A DNA stretch of 64,000 nt from Mesorhizobium sp. Lineage in GTDB: Bacteria > Pseudomonadota > Alphaproteobacteria > Rhizobiales > Rhizobiaceae. The notes below the pieces were generated by a model. It had not been told where the DNA came from. It did no database searches and worked only from the letters and a program-made list of their open reading frames with translations. Positions 20,652 through 28,610 of this stretch are shown here, piece after piece; position 1 is the stretch's first letter; every line of letters begins with the position of its first letter. The position numbers were made by a program, and so were the translations under genes. The stretch covers positions 310,001-374,000 of the forward strand of contig SAJS01000002.1 of NCBI GenBank assembly GCA_004017535.1. The letters run 5' to 3'.

Positions 20652-23600
20652 ATGCACATCCTCGCCACCTCATCCGCTTCGCTCGACGATCTCGCCGAGC
20701 CGATCGACCTCAGGCAGACGCCTGCGGATGTCGTGGCGCTGTCCTTCACCGACAGCGATCTCGCCGGCTTGGCCGCTGCTTGGAAGGCCGATGCCGCGCG
20801 GCTGCCCTCGATGCGGCTGGCAGCTTTGCGCGATCTCCGCCACCCGATGTCGGTCGATCTCTGGGTCGACAGCGTCGCCCGCCACGCCAGGGTCGTCCTC
20901 GTCCGCATCCTCGGCGGCTATGACTGGTGGCGCTATGGTTGCGACCAGCTCGCCGCGGTGGCGCGCGAGCGCGGCATCAAGCTGGCGCTGCTGCCCGGCG
21001 AAAGCCATGACGAGGACCAGCGGCTGATCGAAGCCTCGACCCTGCCGCGTGCGGAGTTGGACGCCCTGCTGGGCTATTTCCGCGAAGGCGGTCCGGCGAA
21101 CATGGCGGCACTGGTGCAAAGGCTGGCAGGGCTTGCGGGATCGAATGCGGCGGTTGCCGAGCCGGTGAGCGTGCCGAAGGCTGGGTATTATCAGCCGGAA
21201 GTTGGTGTCGTTGAGAAGCCGAACTCTTCAGAGGTCGGCGATCCTTCGCCCGGAGGGGCGACGGAACTCGACGTCGACAATTTCGCCGTCGTCCCCATCC
21301 TCTTCTACCGCTCGATGCTGCTGGCTGCTGATGTCGCGCCTGTAGACGCGCTCGCCGACGCCCTGCGGACGCAAGGTCTCACCCCCGTGCCGATCTTCGT
21401 CTCAAGCCTCAAGGACCCGGCATCGCTCGCCTTCGTCGAAACCGCCCTCGGCTCTCTGAGCCCCGCCGTCATCATTACCGCCACCGCGTTCGCCTCAGGC
21501 GCGGAGCCCGGCGCGGAGACTCTGTTCGACCGCGCCGGCGTGCCCGTCTTTCAGGTCATCGTCGCCACGACGCGCCGCGAGGTCTGGGAGAACAACCAGC
21601 GTGGCCTGGCGCCCGCCGATCTTGCCATGCATGTCGTCCTGCCCGAGCTCGACGGCCGCATCCTGGCCGGCGCCATCTCCTTCAAGGGCGAGATCGAGAC
21701 CGATCCGGCGCTGGCCTTTCGCGCCTTTGCCAACCGGCCGGAAATGGACCGCGTGGCGCAGGTCGCCAAGCGGATCGCGGCGTTTATCCGCCTGCAGAGG
21801 ACCAAGCGGGCCGAGCGCAAGCTGGCGATCCTGATCCCCGACTATCCGAGCGCGCCAGGGCGGACCGGCTATGCGGTCGGGCTTGATGTGCCCTCCAGTG
21901 TGCTTGCGATGCTGCATGACCTGAAGGAACAGGGCTATGCGGTTGAAGGGATTCCGCAATCGCCGCGGGCGTTGCTGGATGCGCTGGAGGCTGATGGGCA
22001 AGGGTTAAGCTCAGAAGACTACCTGCGCTTGTCCGCGGAACTGCCGGAAGGCGCGCGTGATGCAGTCAGGGCTGCCTGGGGCAGCGCGGAAGACCAGATA
22101 GGGCTACGCGAGGCCCCCCTCTCTGTCCTGTCGGACATCTCCCCCTCAGGGGGGGAGATTGGCAGCTCCGCCGCCGGCTCTCCCCTTGCTAGGCCGAAAA
22201 TTGGGGAAAGCCGAGCGCAAGGAATAATCTCCCCCCTTGAGGGGGAGATGTCCGGCAGGACAGAGAGGGGGGCGACGGAACGCCTGCCTTTGAAGGCTGC
22301 CGCCCCGCGACACTTCCCCTTCCGCGCCGCCACCTTCAGCAACGTCACCGTGGCACTGGCCCCCGACCGCGGCCGCTCGGCCGACCGCCGCGCCGACTAC
22401 CACGACCCTACCCTGCCTCCCCGCCACGAGTTGCTCGCCTTCGGGCTCTGGCTGCAGAAATCGCTCGGCGTCCATGCCATCGTCCACGTCGGCGCGCACG
22501 GCACTCTGGAATGGCTGCCGGGCAAGACCGTCGCGCTCTCCGACAATTGTTTTCCCGAGATCGTCACCGGCTCGCTGCCGGTCATCTATCCCTTCATCGT
22601 CTCCAATCCCGGCGAAGCCGCACAGGCCAAGCGCCGGATCTCAGCCGTCACACTTGGTCACCTGCCGCCGCCGCTGACCGGCGCCGGCCTCGACGAGGCG
22701 CAACAGAAGCTCGAGCGGCTGGTCGACGAATATGCCCAGGCCGACGGGCTCGATCGCCGCCGCCGCGACCGCCTGGCAAAGCTGATCGTCGAGACGGCAC
22801 GGAAGACCGGGCTTGCCTCGGAAGCCGGCGTAGCCAGGACCGACCAGCCCGATGAAGCGCTGCGCCGCATCGATGCCTGGCTCTGCGACCTCAAGGATTT
22901 CGCCGTCAAGGACGGGCTGCATGTCTATGGCCGTGCACCGGAAGACGAAGCCGACCCGCTGCGCCGGCAAAGCGCGGCGGCCGAAAAAGCCAACCTGCTC
23001 GCCGCGCTGGACGGCCACCACATCAAGGCGGGTCCCGCCGGCGCGCCGGCGCGCGGCCGTTCCGACGTGCTGCCCACCGGCCGTAACCTCTTCACCTCCG
23101 ATCCGCGCACCATGCCGACGCCGACCGCCTATGACCTTGGCCAAGCGGCGGCGGAGGAAGTGGTGCGCAGCTACATGCAGAGCCATGGCGATTGGCCGCG
23201 CTCGCTGGTCATCGACCTCTGGGGCTCGGCCTCATTGCGCACTGGCGGCGAGGAGATCGCGCAAGGCCTGGCGCTGATGGGCTGCCGCCCGCAATGGGAT
23301 GCCGCGACCGGCCGCGTCACCGGCATCGAGGTGCTGCCGCCGGCCGCGCTCGGCCGTCCGCGCGTCGACGTCACCTGGCGCATCTCCGGCCTGTTCCGCG
23401 ACATGTTCCCGACACAGATCGCGCTGATCGACGGCGCCGCAAACGCCGTCGCCAGCCGCGACGAGGACGATACGGAGAACCCACTCGCCGCGGCGACACG
23501 CGCTCATGGCAAGATCGCCCCGCGCATTTTCGGCACGTCGCCCGGCACCTATGGCGCCGGCGTCGAGGATCTGCTCTCGCGCGGCGAATGGGACGCGCGC

Positions 23601-24239
23601 AAGGAGATCGGCCGCGCGTATCTGGAGGCCACCTCGCACGCCTATGGCGGCGCCGACGGCGAAGCGATTGCCGCGCCCGGCGCCTTCGAAGGCCGGGTCG
23701 CCGAGGCCGACCTTCTGGTTCACACCGGCGACGATCCGGGCCGCGATATCCTTGAAGGCTCGGCCGATGTCGCCTTCATTGGCGGCTTTTCGGCCGCACT
23801 TGCAGCACTTGGCCGGAACGCCGACGTTATTGTGCTCGACACCACCGACCCGCAGAAGCCGAAGCCGCGCTCGGTCGGCGAAGCGGTTTCGCGCGTGGTG
23901 CGGGCGCGCGTCGTCAACCCGCGCTTCATCGCGGGCCAGATGCGCCACGGCCCGCGCGGCGCCTCGGAATTCGCCGAAACGGTCGATCGCCTGGTCGGCT
24001 TCGCCGAGACCACCCATGCCATATCAGGTGCGCTGATCGAAGCCGTGCATGACGCCTATGTCGGCGACCCGGACGTCCGCGCCTTCCTGTTGCGCGAGAA
24101 CCCGGCGGCGGCGAAAGTCATCGCCGAGCGCTTCCTCGCCGCGCGGCGGCGCGGCCTCTGGCATCCGCTCAGGAATTCCATCGACGACGATCTCGCGGCC
24201 TTGATCGCCGAGGCCCAGGCAAACGGAGTGACGGCATGA
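20652..24239 (+). CDS. cobN: Cobaltochelatase subunit CobN, with an in-frame palindromic insert
   Basis: A 1195-residue large subunit of the aerobic cobaltochelatase, which inserts Co2+ into hydrogenobyrinic acid a,c-diamide together with CobS and CobT (not in this window). The N-terminal part (MHILATSSASLDDLAEPIDL), the HVGAHGTLEWLPGK segment and the C-terminal HAYGGADGEAIAAPGAFEGR are typical of CobN/BchH. Residues about 488-541 are foreign: they are encoded by a 159-base palindromic element, exactly 53 codons, and read without a stop. The insert lies ahead of the conserved block beginning FPFRAATFSNVTVALAPDRG. The reading frame is intact, so the protein is probably functional, with the insert looped out. 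The stop overlaps the cobG start as ATGA. Confidence 0.95.
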   Translation: MHILATSSASLDDLAEPIDLRQTPADVVALSFTDSDLAGLAAAWKADAARLPSMRLAALRDLRHPMSVDLWVDSVARHARVVLVRILGGYDWWRYGCDQLAAVARERGIKLALLPGESHDEDQRLIEASTLPRAELDALLGYFREGGPANMAALVQRLAGLAGSNAAVAEPVSVPKAGYYQPEVGVVEKPNSSEVGDPSPGGATELDVDNFAVVPILFYRSMLLAADVAPVDALADALRTQGLTPVPIFVSSLKDPASLAFVETALGSLSPAVIITATAFASGAEPGAETLFDRAGVPVFQVIVATTRREVWENNQRGLAPADLAMHVVLPELDGRILAGAISFKGEIETDPALAFRAFANRPEMDRVAQVAKRIAAFIRLQRTKRAERKLAILIPDYPSAPGRTGYAVGLDVPSSVLAMLHDLKEQGYAVEGIPQSPRALLDALEADGQGLSSEDYLRLSAELPEGARDAVRAAWGSAEDQIGLREAPLSVLSDISPSGGEIGSSAAGSPLARPKIGESRAQGIISPLEGEMSGRTERGATERLPLKAAAPRHFPFRAATFSNVTVALAPDRGRSADRRADYHDPTLPPRHELLAFGLWLQKSLGVHAIVHVGAHGTLEWLPGKTVALSDNCFPEIVTGSLPVIYPFIVSNPGEAAQAKRRISAVTLGHLPPPLTGAGLDEAQQKLERLVDEYAQADGLDRRRRDRLAKLIVETARKTGLASEAGVARTDQPDEALRRIDAWLCDLKDFAVKDGLHVYGRAPEDEADPLRRQSAAAEKANLLAALDGHHIKAGPAGAPARGRSDVLPTGRNLFTSDPRTMPTPTAYDLGQAAAEEVVRSYMQSHGDWPRSLVIDLWGSASLRTGGEEIAQGLALMGCRPQWDAATGRVTGIEVLPPAALGRPRVDVTWRISGLFRDMFPTQIALIDGAANAVASRDEDDTENPLAAATRAHGKIAPRIFGTSPGTYGAGVEDLLSRGEWDARKEIGRAYLEATSHAYGGADGEAIAAPGAFEGRVAEADLLVHTGDDPGRDILEGSADVAFIGGFSAALAALGRNADVIVLDTTDPQKPKPRSVGEAVSRVVRARVVNPRFIAGQMRHGPRGASEFAETVDRLVGFAETTHAISGALIEAVHDAYVGDPDVRAFLLRENPAAAKVIAERFLAARRRGLWHPLRNSIDDDLAALIAEAQANGVTA
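22114..22272 (+). repeat. Palindromic element inserted in frame within cobN
   Basis: The 32-base terminal arms are 22114-22145 and 22241-22272. They are reverse complements with one mismatch, and begin CCCCCCTCTCTGTCC on the left. The inner region holds further small hairpins (CTCCCCC...GGGGGAG on both sides). The total length of 159 is a multiple of three. The encoded peptide starts APLSVLSDISPSGGEI and ends ISPLEGEMSGRTERGA. The same arm sequence, with a 2-base difference, recurs in cobG at 24908-25089. This is the behaviour of a mobile palindrome tolerated as coding sequence. Confidence 0.9.
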
Positions 24240-25738
24240 ATGCCTTTTCGCGTCGCGGTGCCTGCCCTGCCCTCAGCGCTCCGATGCAGACCGGCGACGG
24301 GCTTTTGGTGCGGCTCAACCCGGTCACTGGAGGACTTGCGCCAAACTTGCTGATCCGATTAGGCGAATCCGCCCTGCGCCACGGCAACGGCATCATGGAA
24401 GTGACCGCGCGCGGCAGCCTGCAGATCCGCGGACTGAGCGCGGAAAGCGCCCGGATGCTGGCGGCTGAGGTGGATGCGTTTGGTATTGCGATGCGCACCG
24501 GTATGCCCGTCGAGACGGGGCCGCTGGCGGGGATCGATCCGCAAGAGATTGCCGATCCGCGCCCGGTGGCCGAGCGGCTCAGGGCGGCGATTGAAGAGGC
24601 TGGGCTGACAGGAAGGCTTGGACCGAAGGTGTCGGTGGTTGTCGATGGCGGCGGGCAGTTGGGCATGGATACCGTGGGGGCCGATGTAAGGCTTGAGGCG
24701 GTGCGAGCTGATGCGGGCATCCAGTGGAGCGTGTCGGTTGCCGGAGATGGCCGGACTGCGAAGCTTCTGGCGACAGTTGATGCCGATGCTGCGCGCGACA
24801 TTGCCGTGGCAGCTCTTCGGATGATCGCCGAAAAAGGACGCGAGGCGCGTACCCGCGATTTGTCGGAGCGGCAGTTGGCCTCTCTCGCAGTTTGGCGTTC
24901 TTGCGCGCCCCCCTCTGTCCTGCCGCACATCTCCCCCATTAGGGGAGAGATTGAGCCGTCGTCGCCGGTTTCGCCAATCTCCCGTGCTGAAAGAGCGCAG
25001 CATATCTCCACCTTCGCCTGGGAAGCGCCTTCGGCCGAACTGCCAATCTCCCCCCTAGTGGGGGAGATGTCCGGCAGGACAGAGGGGGGCGCCGTAGAGC
25101 GCCCTCGCTTGCCGATTGGCCTTTTCAACGTTGATGAAAGCACTGCCCTCGGCGTCGCCCTGCCCTTCGGCAGCATGCCGGCGCAAAACCTCATCGACCT
25201 TGCCACAAAGGCCGCAGAACTTGGCTCGACCGAAATCCGACTCGCCCCCGGCCGCGCCCTGCTTGTCCTCGGCCTCTCCCCGTACGCCTGCGCCTCGCTA
25301 CAATCCACCGCCACCGCCCTCGGCTTCGTCACCTCCCCTGCCGACCCGCGCACGCGCATCGCCGCCTGTCCCGGCACGCCGGCCTGCGCTTCCGGCCGTT
25401 TCGCCACCCGCGCCATCGCCGAGACGATCGCAAAAGAAAGCCGCGGCCTCCTCGATACCTCGCTGACGCTCCACATTTCCGGCTGCGCCAAGGGCTGCGC
25501 ACATCCCGGGGCAGCGATGCTCACTTTAGTCGGCGACGAAAATGGAGCCGGACTTGTCGTGGACGGGACGGCAAAGGCCCTTCCTGCCGGATACAGGCCG
25601 GGCTATGACGCCGCGCGCGGGGTCGCCGCCATTGCGGCGTCGGTCCGCGGTGAACGACATCAAGGCGAAACCGCCGCCGCTTGCCTCACAAGGCTTGGCG
25701 CTGCCGGCATCGCCGAACTCTATCGACGGAACCAGTGA
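24236..25738 (+). CDS. cobG: Precorrin-3B synthase CobG, with an in-frame palindromic insert
   Basis: A 500-residue iron-sulfur monooxygenase that converts precorrin-3A to precorrin-3B, the oxygen-dependent ring-contraction step. This marks the pathway as aerobic. The nitrite/sulfite-reductase-like half domains are present, as are the [4Fe-4S]/sirohaem-type cysteines in CPGTPACASGRFATR and SGCAKGCAHPG. Residues about 225-285 come from a palindromic element related to that in cobN. Without it the protein would be about 440 residues, close to the usual size. Frame is preserved on both sides. The ATG overlaps the cobN stop by 4 bases. Confidence 0.94.
   Translation: MNAFSRRGACPALSAPMQTGDGLLVRLNPVTGGLAPNLLIRLGESALRHGNGIMEVTARGSLQIRGLSAESARMLAAEVDAFGIAMRTGMPVETGPLAGIDPQEIADPRPVAERLRAAIEEAGLTGRLGPKVSVVVDGGGQLGMDTVGADVRLEAVRADAGIQWSVSVAGDGRTAKLLATVDADAARDIAVAALRMIAEKGREARTRDLSERQLASLAVWRSCAPPSVLPHISPIRGEIEPSSPVSPISRAERAQHISTFAWEAPSAELPISPLVGEMSGRTEGGAVERPRLPIGLFNVDESTALGVALPFGSMPAQNLIDLATKAAELGSTEIRLAPGRALLVLGLSPYACASLQSTATALGFVTSPADPRTRIAACPGTPACASGRFATRAIAETIAKESRGLLDTSLTLHISGCAKGCAHPGAAMLTLVGDENGAGLVVDGTAKALPAGYRPGYDAARGVAAIAASVRGERHQGETAAACLTRLGAAGIAELYRRNQ
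24908..25089 (+). repeat. Palindromic element inserted in frame within cobG
   Basis: The 30-base arms at 24908-24937 and 25060-25089 are inverted repeats with one mismatch; flanking GCG and CGC extend the match by 3 bases each. The left arm begins CCCCCCTCTGTCCTGCCG. The encoded peptide starts PPSVLPHISPIRGEI and ends ISPLVGEMSGRTEGGA, so it is read in the same orientation and frame as the copy in cobN. The middle parts differ in length and sequence, although GAGATTGGCAG of the cobN copy matches the complement of part of this one. Confidence 0.9.
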
Positions 25739-26371
25739 ATGGCCGCCTATGACTATATCCATGATGGGATGGCGATCTACGAGCGCTCTTTCGCCATCAT
25801 CCGCGCCGAGGCGGACCTGTCGCGCTTCTCCGAGGCCGAGGCGGATGTCGCGATCCGCATGATCCATGCCTGCGGCCGGGTCGAAGTCGCCAGCCATTTC
25901 GTTTTCTCGAACGATTTCGTTGAAGCGGCCCGCGCGGCGCTTGCCGCCGGCGCGCCGATCTTCTGCGATGCCGAGATGGTGGCGCATGGCGTCACCCGCG
26001 CCCGGCTGCCGGCCGGCAACGAGGTGATCTGCACGCTGCGCGACCCGCGCACGCATGACATCGCCAGGGAAATCGGCAACACCCGCTCGGCCGCGGCGAT
26101 CGACCTCTGGGGCGAGCGCATGGCCGGCTCGGTCGTCGCCATCGGCAATGCGCCGACCGCGCTCTTCTATCTCTTGGAAAAACTGCGCGACGGCGCGCCA
26201 AAGCCGGCCGCGATCATCGGCATGCCGGTCGGCTTCGTCGGCGCCACAGAATCGAAAGATGCGCTGGCCGAGAATTCCTACGGCGTGCCCTATGCCATCG
26301 TGCGCGGCCGACTGGGCGGCAGCGCTATGACCGCCGCCGCGCTCAATTCCTTGGCGAGGCCAGGTCTGTGA
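25739..26371 (+). CDS. cobH: Precorrin-8X methylmutase CobH
   Basis: A 210-residue enzyme that moves the C-11 methyl group to C-12, making hydrogenobyrinic acid. Typical segments are MIHACGRVEVASHFVFSNDF, with the catalytic histidine region, and IIGMPVGFVGATESKDAL. The start codon directly follows the cobG stop (TGAATG). The end overlaps the cobI start as GTGA. Length is normal. Confidence 0.96.
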   Translation: MAAYDYIHDGMAIYERSFAIIRAEADLSRFSEAEADVAIRMIHACGRVEVASHFVFSNDFVEAARAALAAGAPIFCDAEMVAHGVTRARLPAGNEVICTLRDPRTHDIAREIGNTRSAAAIDLWGERMAGSVVAIGNAPTALFYLLEKLRDGAPKPAAIIGMPVGFVGATESKDALAENSYGVPYAIVRGRLGGSAMTAAALNSLARPGL

Positions 26372-27117
26372 ACGCGATCGTGAAAGGTCGTCTGGTCGGC
26401 GTCGGCACCGGCCCCGGCGATCCCGAGTTGCTGACGCTAAAGGCTGCGCGGGCATTGGCCGAAGCTGACGTGGTCGCCTATTTCGCCAAGCGCGGCAACA
26501 ACAGCAATGCGCGCGCAATCGTCGAGACGCGCTTCCGGCCGGACATGATCGAGCTGCCGCTGCTCTATCCGGTGACGACGGAGATCGACAAGGACCACGA
26601 CGACTATCGCGCGCAGATCACCGGTTTCTACGAGCAGTCGGCCGAACAGGTCGCCGAGCATCTCGGCGCCGGCAGGATGGTGGCGGTGCTGTCGGAGGGC
26701 GATCCGCTCTTCTACGGTTCCTACATGCATCTCCATGTTCGCCTGGCGCATCGCTTCCCGACCGAAGTCATCCCCGGCATCACCGCCATGTCCGGCTGCT
26801 GGTCGGCCACTGGCCTGCCGATCGTCCAGGGCGACGACGTGCTGACCGTCCTGCCGGGCACGATGAGCGAGTTCGAGCTGACCCGTCGCCTCGCCGATAC
26901 CGATGCGGCCGTCATCATGAAGGTCGGCCGCAACCTGCCGAAGATCAGGCGCGCGCTGGAGGCGACCGGCAAGCTGGCGAGGGCCGTCTATGTCGAGCGC
27001 GGCACTATGCCGGGCAGCGTCTCGATGCGGCTTGCCGACAAGCCGGACGACAAGGCGCCCTATTTCGCCATCGTGCTGGTCGCCGGCTGGTCGAGCCGGC
27101 CCGGAGCCAAGGCATGA
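26368..27117 (+). CDS. cobI: Precorrin-2 C20-methyltransferase CobI
   Basis: A 249-residue SAM-dependent tetrapyrrole methylase that methylates precorrin-2 at C-20 to give precorrin-3A. The N-terminal GVGTGPGDPELLTLKA glycine motif and the VLSEGDPLFYGSYMHLH loop are family marks, and GITAMSGCWSATGLPIVQGD is the CobI-type region. It uses a GTG start that overlaps the cobH stop (GTGA). Its own stop overlaps the cobJ start as ATGA. Confidence 0.95.
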   Translation: MNAIVKGRLVGVGTGPGDPELLTLKAARALAEADVVAYFAKRGNNSNARAIVETRFRPDMIELPLLYPVTTEIDKDHDDYRAQITGFYEQSAEQVAEHLGAGRMVAVLSEGDPLFYGSYMHLHVRLAHRFPTEVIPGITAMSGCWSATGLPIVQGDDVLTVLPGTMSEFELTRRLADTDAAVIMKVGRNLPKIRRALEATGKLARAVYVERGTMPGSVSMRLADKPDDKAPYFAIVLVAGWSSRPGAKA

Positions 27118-27878
27118 GCGGCCGCCTCACCGTCATCGGCCTTGGCCCCGGCAATGCCGACCAGGTCACGCCGCAGGCTGCCAATGCCGTCGCCGAGGCT
27201 TCCTTCTTCTATGGCTACAAGCCCTATCTCGACCGGCTGGAGCTGCGCCCGGATCAGACCCGCATCGCCTCCGACAACCGCGAAGAGCTTGCCCGTTCCA
27301 ACGAGGCGCTGGCCAAGGCGGCCGAGGGCCATAGCGTCGCCGTCATTTCCGGCGGCGATCCCGGCGTCTTCGCCATGGCCGCCGCTGTCTGCGAGGCGAT
27401 CGAGGCCGGTCCCGACGAATGGCGCGCCGTCGACCTCGCTGTCGTCCCCGGCGTCACCGCCATGCTTGCCGTTGCCGCCCGCATCGGCGCGCCGCTCGGC
27501 CATGATTTCTGCGCCATCTCGCTCTCCGACAATCTGAAGCCGTGGGAGCTGATCGAGCTGCGCCTGCTGGCGGCTGCCGGAGCCGGCTTCGTCATCGCGC
27601 TCTACAACCCGATCAGCAAGGCCCGCCCCTGGCAGCTCGGCCGAGCCTTCGAGTGCCTGAAGGCGATCCTGCCCGGCACCACGCCGGTGATCTTCGGCCG
27701 CGCCGCCGGCCGGCCGGACGAGCGCATTGAGGTGTTTTTGCTGGCGGACGCCGATGCGGCAAAAGCCGACATGTCGACCTGCATCATCATCGGCTCCCCC
27801 GAGACCCGCATCATCAGGCGCGGCGAGAAGCCGGCGCTGGTCTACACGCCGCGTTCGGCAACGGGCGCGAAAAGATGA
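27114..27878 (+). CDS. cobJ: Precorrin-3B C17-methyltransferase CobJ
   Basis: A 254-residue SAM-dependent methylase that methylates C-17 and completes ring contraction after CobG. VIGLGPGNADQVTPQA and ISGGDPGVFAMAA are the tetrapyrrole methylase motifs, and LYNPISKARPWQL is typical of CobJ/CbiH. The last 37 bases overlap the 3' end of cobK, which runs the other way. It starts with ATG overlapping the cobI stop. Confidence 0.95.
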   Translation: MSGRLTVIGLGPGNADQVTPQAANAVAEASFFYGYKPYLDRLELRPDQTRIASDNREELARSNEALAKAAEGHSVAVISGGDPGVFAMAAAVCEAIEAGPDEWRAVDLAVVPGVTAMLAVAARIGAPLGHDFCAISLSDNLKPWELIELRLLAAAGAGFVIALYNPISKARPWQLGRAFECLKAILPGTTPVIFGRAAGRPDERIEVFLLADADAAKADMSTCIIIGSPETRIIRRGEKPALVYTPRSATGAKR

Positions 27879-28609
27879 TCGACTTTGGCCGCCAGCGCAT
27901 CGCCGGTTTCGGCCGAGGACACGTCAGGCAAAGGCGGCCGACGGATCATGACCACTTCGATGCCGAGCGCCCGCGCGGCGGCGATCTTGCCGTAGGTCGC
28001 CTCGCCGCCGCTGTTCTTCGACACAATCGCATCGATGCCGTGTTGTTGGAGCAGTACCCGTTCCTCCGCTTCCGGAAAGGGCCCGCGCGCCAGCAGGTAG
28101 TGCGCATCGGGCACCGCAAGCTTCGGCTCGACCGGATCGACGCTGCGGATCAGGTAGCGATGCTGCGGCGCGGCCTCGAAAGCGCCAGCCTCTTGCCGGC
28201 CGATCGCGAGGAAAACGCGGCGCGGCGCCGGGCCGAGCGCACTTGCCGCCTCGGCGACACTGCCGACCATCATCCAACGATCGCCGACAACGGGCTCCCA
28301 GCCGGGGCGGCGCAGCGCCAGGATCGGCACGCCGGATTTCGTTGCGGCTTCAGCGGCGTTGGCCGAGATCCGGGCGGCGTAGGGATGCGTGGCGTCGATC
28401 AGCAGATCGACCTTTTCGTGGCGAAGATAGGCGGCGAGCCCTGCCGCGCCGCCAAAACCGCCGACACGCACCGGCACGCCTTGCGCGACCGGACTTTCGG
28501 TGCGGCCGGCGAGCGACAGCTTGATCGAGAAATCGGCGCGACGAGCCAGCTTCCCGGCCAGTTGCCGGGCTTCCGTGGTTCCGCCGAGGATCAGAATGCG
28601 GTGGGTCAT
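27842..28609 (-). CDS. cobK: Precorrin-6A reductase CobK, opposite to the operon
   Basis: A 255-residue NADPH-dependent reductase that converts precorrin-6A to 6B. It begins MTHRILILGGTTEARQLAGK, the Rossmann-like CobK/CbiJ start, and has LLIDATHPYAARISANA and VSKNSGGEATYGKI. It is the only gene of the cluster on the minus strand. Its ATG (complement of 28607-28609) is separated by one base from the cobL ATG at 28611, and its 3' end overlaps cobJ by 37 bases. An ATG one codon upstream is also possible. It cannot be expressed from the riboswitch transcript and needs its own promoter, which would lie inside cobL. Confidence 0.94.
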   Translation of the reverse strand: MTHRILILGGTTEARQLAGKLARRADFSIKLSLAGRTESPVAQGVPVRVGGFGGAAGLAAYLRHEKVDLLIDATHPYAARISANAAEAATKSGVPILALRRPGWEPVVGDRWMMVGSVAEAASALGPAPRRVFLAIGRQEAGAFEAAPQHRYLIRSVDPVEPKLAVPDAHYLLARGPFPEAEERVLLQQHGIDAIVSKNSGGEATYGKIAAARALGIEVVMIRRPPLPDVSSAETGDALAAKVDHLFAPVAERGV

Positions 28610-28610
28610 C

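Noticed and set aside
20652-25738. The possibility that cobN and cobG are pseudogenes because of the inserted palindromes
   Set aside because: Both frames stay open through and beyond the inserts, all conserved blocks are present, and the coupled start-stop overlaps are intact.
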